A DNA stretch of 64,000 nucleotides from Eutreptiella sp. 'Long Island Sound 2002' (lineage: Eukaryota > Euglenozoa > Euglenophyceae > Eutreptiales > Eutreptiaceae), in the NCBI GenBank assembly GCA_964036045.1, contig OZ038382.1, positions 148,998,961-149,062,960 of the forward strand, read 5' to 3'. Positions 43,794 through 53,277 of the stretch are shown here, piece by piece. Numbering within the stretch: position 1 is the stretch's first letter; every line of letters begins with the position of its first letter. The translations under genes and the position numbers were made by a program. Below the pieces are notes generated by a model. The model had not been told where the DNA came from. It saw nothing but the letters and a program-made list of their open reading frames with translations, and ran no database searches.

Positions 43794-45914
43794 TCATTGT
43801 CCCAGGCGCAGTTTGTGGTTGATCGCTCTGGCCACCTTTTGTTCTTCCGGTATATCTGGCTCCTCCAGCCATGTCTGCGGCACGTCACCTGTCCAGATGG
43901 TGCCCGGTGGTACCTGGTTGGCGGGTGTGCGGAGCTGCACCGGGCACTCCGGGAATCGTCTGTCGTCCCAGAGTTCGAGGTTCAAGGTCTCCACTTTTTC
44001 GCCCCACTCTGGGAGTGCTTGCCACTTGATTTTCAACTGTAGGTTGCCATGTTGGCCCTGTGTGGCCAGTCTGCCCTGTATCTTGCCCCGGAACCATACA
44101 AATTGTTTCGGTTGTCCTCTAAGCGTGGCTCCGTACACTCCCTGTACTTCTGCGCCGTCTGGCCATTCGGGGTGCATGGCGGCACGTTCTGCCGGCGTGA
44201 AGAATGGACACGCTGGGGCCTTCGGCTTCGGTTGTGGACCGCGTGGCGATGGCGCTGGGGCCGCTTTGGGCTCCAGTTTGGGCCGTGGCCCCGGGCGGGG
44301 CCTCGGTTTGGGCTGGGGTTGTTCTGGTGCCGGTTTCAGGGCCGGCTTCGGTGCGTCGCGGCAGAATATGCTGTACGCCGGTCCCTGTCCCTCCTGTGGC
44401 CTGTGCATATCTCGAAGCTGATTTGCGTGTTCTTGTAGGCTGGCGGTGCGGAGTTTGAGAGTTCGCTCCGTGTCCGTGGGCCAGGACATCCAGCGCTGCG
44501 CCTGTGCTGTCCCGTGCTTTTGCACATAGACTGCCAGGTTGCCCTTGAGTGTAAGCCAAGTCTCGGGCAGTGTGGTGTCCGTGGCTGGGGCATCCACTGT
44601 CCAGTGCCTCGCCGTTTTGAGGGCCAACCAGTGCGCCATGGGGTGGTTGGTGTGGTGGGTGGAGTGATTAAAGCGGTCCCCAAGTGCCAGTGGGGTCGCT
44701 GGTTTCGCTTCCGGTGTGAATATGTGGACCCTGTCTGTTGTGCCCGTGGCGTTCCACTGTGCTACCCACCATGTGTGTTGGTGGCACGTTAGTGTCACCG
44801 CGGGGGTATCCGGGGGCCTGTCAATAAGACCCGCCGAGTCAGTGACCTTCAGACCTTCGGTTTTCCGGTCGTGCTGCTCCGGTGGACTGGTCAGGGTCAG
44901 CAGATGGTTCACAAGATCCGGCGTCAGGGTGTCTTCTGTGTCCTGTACTCTGTCCTTACGTGCCGTGGGGTGGCCCACGGCAACGTCCCACGCGTCCGTG
45001 GTGGCCGCCAGGGTGTTGGCCGCCAGGGTGATGACAACGTCCGTCAGGCCCTCCACGATGAAGTACTTTTCCCCCGCCAGGGTGGTCGGGAGGCCGGCTG
45101 TGTGTTTCATGGTGAGGTGTAGTAGCGCCCTGTTGGGGCCTGGGGCGTTTGGGTCCATGGGCCTGGGGTCGGGTGTGCCGTGTCTCGCCAATGGGTGCCG
45201 TGGTTTGTCGGTGTTGGGTAGTCGTGGCCCCAGGGCCATGTGGTGTACCTGATCGAGAGGGATGGCTTGGCCCGTGGTTTCGCCCGTCGTGAGGTACACT
45301 CCTTTGGCGCCTGTTGCCGTGTTTAGGTATATACCTGGGAGTGGGGCGGGTTGTGGGGGCAATGGTTGGAACAGGAAGTGGGGGCAGGGGTGGCCGCAGG
45401 GGGGGTCCCCGGGCCTCAGCCGTGGGCAGGGGCCATCCATGCCGTGGGGTACGGGATATAGTATGTAGGGCCCCGCCACCCTGCGTAGTTCTTTGGGGTT
45501 CAGGGTGTTCAACCACCCCCCAGCCTGATGGTGATAGAGCCCTGGTCGATCCAGGTGGCTTGGTCGCGGTCAATGTCTTGGTGTAGGGCCCTTCTGATGG
45601 TGCCCCACGTTCGGCGGTGGGTGGGGTCATCTGAGGTGGGGCACCCCGTGTCTTTGAGAGGCATTCTGGCGTTTGAGAGGGCGGAGTTTATGATGTTTAG
45701 GGGGGGTGGGTTGGCGTGGGTGCCGGTGGTGGTGGTCCCCGCGGGTTTGATGTTCTGGCGTGGTACTCGCCTCCCGTGGAGGGGTTGGTGCCGGGACGAG
45801 TCCGGGTGCCAGATGGGGGCTGGTAGGTCCCTGTATCGTGCCCAGGTGTACACCGTGTATGCCGTGCCCTCAGTGTCGGCCTGCAGTCTGCACGTGGACT
45901 TCCGTGCCTCGCTG
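43794..45914 (-). pseudogene. ORF1 of the giant LINE (gag-like), one frameshift
   Basis: Open from the 5' junction at 45,914 to a stop at 43,794 except for one shift at a run of six C (45,516-45,521). Before the run the frame ends DQGSITIRLGG; after it the next frame continues LNTLNPKELRRVAGPYILYP, so removing one base restores the protein. The product is about 700 residues. It has a globular N-terminal two-thirds (GEKYFIVEGLTDVVITLAAN, TCHQHTWWVAQWNATGTTDR), a Pro/Lys linker (PKPRPRPGPRPKLEPK), then CPFFTPAERAAMHPEWPDGA. No zinc knuckle is seen. It overlaps the start of ORF2. No ATG exists between the junction and the first protein-like sequence. Confidence 0.65.
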
Positions 45915-46288
45915 TAGGCTCGGGGACGATTCTCTGGAAGGCTTGAGAGCTGCCCTCAGTGGTCTATCCTTGCGAGGACCTGAAGGCAAAGAGAAGGAGA
46001 AGGAGAAGCAAGCAGTGGACATGGGAGCCGAAGAGGTACACGCTGGAGATGGATACGGACCATCCGACGAGGCGCTCTTCGAGTACACACCTGTGGAGAG
46101 CGCGCTGAATGCCTCCGATTTCCATGCAGCATTCTCTCCAACAACCACCACACTCCCAGCCACACATCCAACTACATCCTTGGCCACAACCACTCCACCA
46201 ATCGCTGAGGGTCTAGGCTTTACTGGAATGCCTTACCCCACCTATGGTGGGACTCCAGCCGCGACTGTGCCACCTATGGCAACTGCAG
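45915..46288 (+). repeat. Right 374-bp target duplication in gag
   Basis: Pairs with 29,443-29,816. Here the gag frame has no TAG and continues past the duplication into SEPVASSSTYTGAPEPMP, so this copy remained attached to the body of the element. Confidence 0.8.
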
Positions 46289-48312
46289 TCAGCGAACCAG
46301 TGGCATCCAGCTCCACCTACACCGGTGCGCCTGAGCCTATGCCGCGCTGATATGAGGATGGCTATCACAGACCTGCGGCGGGCGTGTACATGACTGGGAT
46401 AACGGGCTATACGGCCCCCCAACCTGGCTACACTATGCAAGCACCTGGTTTCAGTTCCCTGAGTGGTCTACGGGGCCCTGAGTCTCTTGGTGGAAGGAGT
46501 AGAGGATCTGAAAGATCCTCCACCAGGTCCCCGACGCGGTAGGAGATAAAAGAGGCTCTCCGAGGAGCCACTTCTGAACTTGTTGGTGATCTCACTCAAG
46601 AGATTCGGGCCAAACTTGACCCCCTGATTCCTACCCAAGCGTCACCTACCACCGTGGGAGTTTCACCTCATCGAGTACAAGCCAATCACCTGGTGACAGG
46701 GCTGACGAACACCCTGGGAAGCCTGAGGAGGTGACCGATGCCGACCCCCGCTGTGATGCCGAGAAGCCCATTTATACCAAAAACAGCCCAGCCCCCCTAC
46801 ATCCACGTGGAGAATTCCACGAGAGCCGAGCTGGACCGGTTCGGGCTGACAGCTCTAATGGCAATGGTCGATGTGGAGTCCTACGGCTCCAGTGACCTAG
46901 GCGGAGACCCCTCTGGCGATGAGCCGCCGTCCATGACTTCTGCTTCGCCCTTGGAGGACGACGACCTTGAGGACCCTGAGAACCGGATCGGGCGGAAGAA
47001 GAAGAAGAAGAGGAAGACCAAGCGCCCTGAGGGACGCAGGTCCCAGGAGGCTAAGGCAATCGCCACCTCCAAAAATCTGGTGAACTTGCCGGAGTTCACA
47101 GGCAAGGATCTCAGCAGTTCGCTGAGAAATTTGGCCGGTTCCTCAGGATGACCGGCCACCCGTGCTAGTGGGCGAGTCAAGTGCGATCTGCTCCTGCAGT
47201 GTTGCAAGACCAAGTACCTGGAGAAGCAGATCAAGCAGATCATGACGAAGTCCGCCACCTTCGCCGACGTGTTGGTTGCCCTGGAGAGGCAGTACCCGAC
47301 CTACGAAACAGACCTCTCCATCAGGGCCGAGATCCGGAACCTGGCGGTGCTGCCCAACCACCCCAAACCAGCCAGGATCTCCAAGCTACTGGCCGACCTG
47401 GACCACTGGCTGGGGCGACTGACGCCTGGTTCCTACGGCACCAACGAGCTGCTCTTCTGGTTGGTGGCCAAGCTCCCTTGGGAGCTGTGGGACGGGTGCC
47501 GGTCAACGGCAGAGCGCAAGGCAAGAGTCCTCAGTTACGAGGATTTGTCTGTGCTTCTTTTGGAGCTGGCACTGGAGAAAGAAAGCGACCAGCACCTGAA
47601 CGCCTACCGTCATGGAGGGGAAGGCTCTGGGAACCAAGGCCGTGGGTATCAAGGACACCGACGCGGACAGCGGACGACCCCCCAAAGCGCTCGTATCATG
47701 AGCAGTGTTCAGGATCTCTTCTGGTGTGATGCCAGAGACGAGCAGGGTTCTATGCTTCACGCCCCTGACTGCGATCAGCACGATCGCTTCGTGGTCCAGG
47801 GGAAGAAGCAGGAGACCAACACCGGCGGCAAGGCCAAGCTGCAGGACCACTACAGGTGTACCATCACCTGTGCATTCTGCGGGAAGAGGAAGCACTACGG
47901 GGATGAGTGCTACCATAAGCAACGCCTATCGGCGAAGCTTAAGACCGAGAACGCCAGTGGCAAGGGCGGTGGCAAGGGCAACGCCAACAAGGACAATAGC
48001 CAAGGCAAGTCGCAGGGCAATGGCAGAGGGCAAGGTGGCAAACGCAAAGGTGGACGAGGAGGTGGCGACCGCAAGCCTGACAAAGACAGGAACAGAACCC
48101 GTCTGGAGGGAACCCAAATCCTACGCCAGGGGGGAACCCTGAGCCATCTGGTGGGCAACCCAACACGGAACCTACGACTCGTTCCCAGACGCAAGGCCAA
48201 CAAGAAGAGGGGACCAAGCGTGCTAACGAAGATGGGGACCAGTCCAATGCCCGCAAGCGCTCCCGCTTCATGCGCATGGCGCGCAAACTCCAGAAGAAGG
48301 GGTTCGAAGTGA
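45915..48312 (+). pseudogene. gag of the Ty3-type element, main part, with CCHC zinc knuckle
   Basis: A low-complexity N-terminal region (Thr/Pro, Tyr/Gly) is followed by a stop TGA (46,348) and TAG (46,540). A segment with a Lys-rich patch comes next (46,738-47,100). A capsid-like stretch follows, VKCDLLLQCCKTKYLEKQI, DVLVALERQYPTYETDLSI and ISKLLADLDHWLGRLTPGSY, up to about 47,580. The knuckle CAFCGKRKHYGDEC fits C-x2-C-x4-H-x4-C (47,873-47,914) and is followed by a Gly/Lys/Arg-rich nucleic-acid-binding tail. The frame changes between 47,100 and 47,180. The protein would package element RNA. Confidence 0.8.
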
Positions 48313-48362
48313 CCCGCCCCGCGGAGTTCTGACAGGGACGCTCCAGGGGTCCTACAGACCTG

Positions 48363-49175
48363 GTGTTCTGGGTACGTATCTGTCTTGGGGTACGTGAATA
48401 CCTGGGGGTACTGGATACTGGGGCCACTATATCTATTGTGGCCAAGAAAACTTTACCTTGTGGGGACCTGAAGAACATCTTGCCTACCGCAGCCATCTGC
48501 ATGGGGGATGGGCATGTGGTGCACAGTTGTGGGGACTGTGAGGTCGAAGTGCCTATGGGTTCGAGAAGAAGTGCCCATTGGTTGTACGTGATGGACAACG
48601 AGGCCTTCGACTTTGTACCGGGTACCGACTTCTTCGTTGAGCACACCCAGATTCTTTCCCTCACCCTGCAAGCGCCCTACGTCCTCCAAGTGGACCATGG
48701 TGACGGCTGGGAATCTGTACCTCTGGAGCAGTCTGAGCATACGTCTAGCTACCTGAGGGTAGGTACGAGGGAGCCCTCAACCATGATGGTGGCCTCCAAA
48801 ACTGAGGACTATCAGCTCCTGGGGGATGTCCTAGCACAAGGTCTGAAGGAGTTTGGATACTCCCGGGAAGACCTGAACGTGGAGCTATTCGCCAGCGACA
48901 AGCAACATGTCCTGGACCTTTACTGCAGCAAGGGGGAAAATTGCTGCTATAAATTTTACTGGCCCTCTTTCGGGATGGCCTACGGGAACCCAAGATTCAG
49001 TGAGTCGGGGAAGGTCCTGACCAAGGTGGCCCTGGAACTTTGCCGCCTGGTCCTGTGCTCTCTCAATTGGGGAGCCCATGGGGGAAATGAGTACTGGCGT
49101 ACTCTATTGGACAAGCTGACGCTCATCTCCATCCAGCTGCCAGATGACGCCATCTACGTGCCTCTGGGAGCATAA
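48363..49175 (+). CDS. Retropepsin plus VELFAS domain (partial pol)
   Basis: YLGVLDTGATISIV gives the DTGA active site of an aspartic protease, and VPGTDFFVEHTQIL fits the region after the flap. From about residue 150 a second domain reads LNVELFASDKQHVLDLYCSK, KFYWPSFGMAYGNPRFSESG and SLNWGAHGGNEYWRTLLDKL. This resembles the (D/E)LFAS...W..NPPF...W...LL segment that follows RNase H in DIRS-like elements and some other retroelements. Here it sits between protease and reverse transcriptase, an unusual place. The ORF is part of a broken polyprotein, and the first codon is not an ATG. Confidence 0.7.
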   Translation: MFWVRICLGVREYLGVLDTGATISIVAKKTLPCGDLKNILPTAAICMGDGHVVHSCGDCEVEVPMGSRRSAHWLYVMDNEAFDFVPGTDFFVEHTQILSLTLQAPYVLQVDHGDGWESVPLEQSEHTSSYLRVGTREPSTMMVASKTEDYQLLGDVLAQGLKEFGYSREDLNVELFASDKQHVLDLYCSKGENCCYKFYWPSFGMAYGNPRFSESGKVLTKVALELCRLVLCSLNWGAHGGNEYWRTLLDKLTLISIQLPDDAIYVPLGA

Positions 49176-49342
49176 CGCCCATCGGGAACCCTGGATGGAG
49201 AAGTATGCTAAGCGTCGTGGACGGGAGTCTAGCCCCAGTGCCCTGGGAGGAGCTGAAATCTGTTATGGTCCAGGAAATTCTGCGTGAGAGCAGCGGCCTC
49301 ACCCTGGACGTCCGAAAAAGTCAACTACGACCTTGAGACGCC

Positions 49343-49942
49343 ATGGAGACTACCCCTGGGGGAGACGAGTACGTCGTGTCTGACACTGTTGCCCCGAACT
49401 CTCCCTGCCGTGTATCCAATCCTGATGTAATCTCAGAGTGTGGGCTATCCGAGCTACCCAGCTCTATACACTCTGATGACGAGACTGAGCATGACGCCTT
49501 CTTCGTGCAGATGTGCGTGGAGGAAGTGAAGAACGCCGAGTACGCTGCCCCACTGAAACCCCTACTCTCCATGAGGGGACAGGAGCCCTTGGACGAGCAG
49601 TTGGACCCTCGATCCAGGCTGAGAGAGTACTTGGACTACAAGAGGAGATTGGTGGCGAAAAAGCTATGCTACGCTAGGCCTACCCGCCGCTCATGGCCGT
49701 TGAAGCAAGCGTCTATGGGAGATATTTCCCAACTGAAAGAGGACCTAGAACATAAGATTACCACCTGGCAACGAGAGGTGGACTTGAAGCTCATGAAGAG
49801 CGTATGGGGTGCCCATGTGAGGACCCCAGAGCAGGATGAACTCTCAGGGAAATGCGTATGCGAACCCCCTCGAGTCTGCCTATGTTGTCATGAACCACTG
49901 AGACTGTCGAACGTGACCTCCTCTACGCCTACCAAGGACTGA
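49343..49942 (+). CDS. Linker segment of pol, cysteine-rich end
   Basis: ATG-started open frame METTPGGDEYVVSDTVA, an acidic and helical middle (SQLKEDLEHKITTWQREVDL) and a Cys-rich end CVCEPPRVCLCCHEP. It lies between the protease/VELFAS frame and the reverse transcriptase and is probably part of the same polyprotein, separated by mutations. No known domain seen. Confidence 0.5.
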   Translation: METTPGGDEYVVSDTVAPNSPCRVSNPDVISECGLSELPSSIHSDDETEHDAFFVQMCVEEVKNAEYAAPLKPLLSMRGQEPLDEQLDPRSRLREYLDYKRRLVAKKLCYARPTRRSWPLKQASMGDISQLKEDLEHKITTWQREVDLKLMKSVWGAHVRTPEQDELSGKCVCEPPRVCLCCHEPLRLSNVTSSTPTKD

Positions 49943-49969
49943 AGGATACGACCAAGGACGCTGAGCCAG

Positions 49970-51310
49970 TTGAGGATCACCTCCCTGCTTCCCTGCCTCC
50001 CTGCTTGTATACACCAAGGGGCAAGCAATCTACACTCTGACGGGGACATGGAGGACAAGATCAAACTCTTTGACCCTAGAGTACAGAAGCTGATCGGGAC
50101 CTACCTGGAGGTATTCGGAGAACTACCCCCTCCAGCTTCCTGTGACAAGCTGGTACAAATGGACCTCAAGCTGAAGCCCGAGTTCCTGGGTCACAAGATA
50201 AGAAGCAGACCCTACCCGGCTCCTAAAGAGCAGGCCGATGAGAAAGAGCGACAGATACAAGAGTGTATCGACGCTGGCCTGGTCCTGGAGTACAAGGATG
50301 GGGACTACCCCCAACACTACAGCCCCTGTTTCCTGGTGGCTAAGCCTGGGTCTACAGCCAAACAGCTGGTAGTGGACCATGGAGAGCTGAACAAGAAGAC
50401 GTTGAACCACTCAGGGTCCATTCCTAATATGGAGTCAACCCTCGAGAAGATAGCCTCCTGCCGCTACAAGAGAAAGGTGGACAAGCGAAGTGGATTCTGG
50501 CAAGTGGACCTGACGCCCAATGCTCAGGAACTCCTTGCCTTCATCACCCCTCAGGGGAGGGTGTTCAAGTGGAAGGTCATGCCTCTTGGCGTGGCCCATG
50601 CACCCGCTCTTTTCCAAGAGCTGATGAACAAGTTCCTATCCATCCTACGTCGAAGACCTGTGATGCAAGAACTCATATCCCGGGGCGCCCAGATGGAAGC
50701 ACACATGGATGATGTATGCCTGGGCACGAATACCCAAGAGGGCCACCTAATCCTCTTGGGCGAGTTCTTTGCGGTCTGCCAGGAGAACCACACTAGACTC
50801 AAGCTGGAGAATTGTGAGTTCATGCAGGAGACTATGCAGTACCTCGGGTTTGACATTGGCTATGGGTGGTGGACCCCAGCGGCCTCTAAGGCCAAACCCC
50901 TGATGGATGCTAAGGTATGACATGAAGACCCCAAGAAAGAACTATATGATGTACGGAGCTTCATTGGGGCTTGCAACTTCTACCGCCGCCACATCAAGAA
51001 TTTCACCTACACCAGTGCCATCCTGACGGACCTCATGAGAAAGACTACTACCTGGCGCTGTGGCCCTCAACAACGAGAAGCGTTTGACGAGCTCAAGGAC
51101 ACAGCAGCCAACGCTAAGTGCCTGGGTGTGCCTAGAGCACAAGAAGAGATTCTCCTGGTGACTGACGCCAGCAATGTGGGCGGAGGTGGACCGTTGTTCC
51201 AGTGGCCAGCACTAGAGAAGGAGGAGTTCAACTCGGCCATTTCTCAATGGGGTACTGATGGACTCAACCGAGACGGTACTCTCAAGCACAGCTACCCGGA
51301 CGACAAATGA
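49970..51310 (+). pseudogene. Reverse transcriptase and RNase H of the Ty3-type element
   Basis: RT blocks: MDLKLKPEFLGHKIRSRPYP, ECIDAGLVLEYKDGDYPQHY, KVDKRSGFWQVDLTP, WKVMPLGVAHAPALFQEL and AHMDDVCLGT (the x-DD active site reads MDD), then LENCEFMQETMQYLGFDI. A TGA at 50,918 (CGA in the likely ancestor) separates the tether region SFIGACNFYRRHIKNFTYT and RNase H (LLVTDASNVGGGGPLFQW). A further TGA lies at 51,308. The order RT-RNase H-integrase is that of Ty3/Gypsy. Confidence 0.85.
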
Positions 51311-51397
51311 GTCCTGGTTGCCCTGGGTCATTGGAACTAAAAATGAAACCAGGCCCGGGGTAACTACTCTACCTATGAGCAGGAACTGCTCGCGGGT

Positions 51398-52858
51398 ATG
51401 CTGGTGCTATCCTCTCCGTCCCGACTGTTGGGGAGTAACCCAGTGGTTTGGCTGTGCGACCAAGAACCCGTCCGCACCTTCCAGAAGGGACCCCCACCTG
51501 AGAAGGCTAAGCTTCGACGCTGGTGGACCTACCTGAGCCAGCTACGGCTCTCAGTACATCATATCCAGGGCGTCAAGCACGAGTGTTCGCACTACATCAG
51601 TCGCAACAGCTTCGACGACATGATTGGTGCCAGGTCTGAGGAGCTAGCCAAGGAAGCGTTTAGTTGTATGGATGTACACCTGGACTTGAACATGACCATG
51701 ATCAGACCTCTAGATGGACTCCGACAAGCGGAGTACCTGAAGGAAATTGGGGATATCTGCAAAAGCCCAGAAGAGCGTCTGGAACCCGTCCTGGTCAACG
51801 GGGAACAGTGGAAACGGGACAAGACCTACCTCTGGCATGAGGACTCGATAGTTGTGCCTAGCGACAGAATCCCGGCGCTCCTCAAGTGGACCCGCGAGTC
51901 GAGTGGTCATGTGGGGGCCAGCTGTACCCTGAGGCTTGTCAAGCAGTGGTTCCACTCTACGTTGACGGGTGACCAGCTGCGGAAAACCCTCCCACCTATC
52001 GTGGACAATTCCCCGTGTCGGTCCTGTAAACCTGGGGATATCAGGGATAGAGGTCTCTATTGCACTCCCCCTATCCTCCACTGTGCCAACAGTGTTCTCC
52101 ACGTGGACTACACAGAGATGCCTAAGTTCGGGGGCTATGACTTTGCCCTAGTGGTGACCTGTGGGCTGACCAGGTTTACCAGGGTGTTCCCATGTACTAA
52201 ACACATCACAGGCAAGGAGACCATCAAGATACTCCTCGAGGAGTGGTTCTGTGTCTCTGGGGCACCCAAAGAGATCAACTCAGACGAAGACGTCCGAGTA
52301 CGCTCCGACACTGGTTGGTACAAGAGAGTCCTGAGGTCCCTCAATGTCCAGGTGTCAACGGGGATTCCCTATACTCATACGGGTAACCCCCTATGTGAGC
52401 GACAGAATCGTGTTCTCAAGGAGAACGTAAGGATATGGTGCAAAACTGAGCGCACCAAAGACTGGGTGAGACTACTCCCCGTCATATCCTTGATGATGAA
52501 CTCCCAAGAGACTTCGGCAACGGGCTATACGCCCCATGAGCTGTTCATGGGACGCCCGGCGTGGTTCCTACACGCTCCCTATCCTGAGAATTCCTACTCC
52601 ACTGTGGGTAAGTGGGTGAAGGAGCAACGAGACAAGGTGGACAAGGCCAAGGCAATGCTCCAGAGATTGAGGGAGCGCAAGTGGAACAAGAAGAACAAGC
52701 CCAGGGTACCAACCTCCTACCAAGAGGGAGACTGGGTGCTGGTGCACCACAGTCGGTTACCCGCCTGGCCACGCTCCACCAGCAATGACCCCTACTCTGG
52801 TCCCTACAAGATCTTATCTGTGGATGGTCACTGTATCACCGTGCGGTGTTCTCCCTGA
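51398..52858 (+). pseudogene. RNase H end and integrase of the Ty3-type element
   Basis: Starts in the RNase H/linker (VWLCDQEPVRTFQKGPPP, LRRWWTYLSQLRLSVHHIQG). The HHCC zinc region is SSGHVGASCTLRLVKQWFH plus SPCRSCKPGD. The catalytic core has D in HVDYTEMPKFGGYDFALVV, D in NSDEDVRVRSDTGWYKRVL and E in HTGNPLCERQNRVLKENV. A beta-barrel tail follows: YQEGDWVLVHHSRLPAWP and GPYKILSVDGHCITV. This is a 486-codon open stretch, the best preserved part of the element; the stop at the end is probably mutational. Confidence 0.85.
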
Positions 52859-53277
52859 CTAGGGGGGACCCTGGTGTGCGCTGCTCAACAGCTCAAGCGC
52901 TACTACGACCCAGAGGACCTCTGTGGTGAAGAATGGGAACTAAACGACGAGGAGATTGCCGCACTGGACCTACAGGGCGCTGCCAGCCCAATGGAAGTCG
53001 AAGGAGAACACCCCGACATGAATGCCGAGGAGGTGGCTAAGGAAGGCTTCTACCTGGTGAAGTCGGTGGTCCGACACCGCTATCGCCAAGGGTGGCGTTT
53101 TCATCCACCTCTGGGAAGGGTTTGGAGTTGATGAAGCTACCAGGGAACCCTTCCTTCCCTTGGTTTTCCTGAGGGACGCCTGAAATCTGTTCTGGTAGAC
53201 TACTTGTCCCAGAACAACCTAGGAGAGTTGCTGAGGCTCGCTGAGACGCTTGCCTCTCAGAAGAAACCTAAGGACTG
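52859..53277 (+). pseudogene. Chromodomain-like C-terminus of the integrase
   Basis: LKRYYDPEDLCGEEWELNDE continues the integrase. GFYLVKSVVRHRYRQGWRF, followed after a frameshift by LWEGFGVDEATREPF, matches the chromodomain pattern Y-x-V-x2-V-x-H-R...W-G-F-x4-A-T-W-E-P, with Trp replaced by Arg. Chromodomains on Ty3 integrases direct insertion to particular chromatin. Confidence 0.65.

Larger units (their letters stand above)
29817..45914 (-). mobile_element. Giant minus-strand non-LTR retrotransposon (16.1 kb)
   Basis: Bounded on both sides by 374-bp direct copies of gag, so the whole interval behaves as one insertion. On the minus strand the order is ORF1, ORF2 (endonuclease, reverse transcriptase, RNase H, zinc motif), a RING finger ORF, an unassigned ORF, a Ulp1-like protease ORF, tandem repeats and a CTAC-repeat tail (29,817-29,830) in place of poly(A). 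The ORF1 frame is open through the 5' junction without an ATG, so the copy is probably 5'-truncated and the complete element would be longer. One or more later insertions within it cannot be excluded, but I see no internal boundary except the tandem repeats. Confidence 0.7.

Noticed and set aside
45509-45853. Two separate ORFs joined by a stop-start overlap at the 5' part of the giant LINE
   Set aside because: The second frame begins with TTG, not ATG, and protein texture continues across the homopolymer; one frameshifted ORF1 is simpler.
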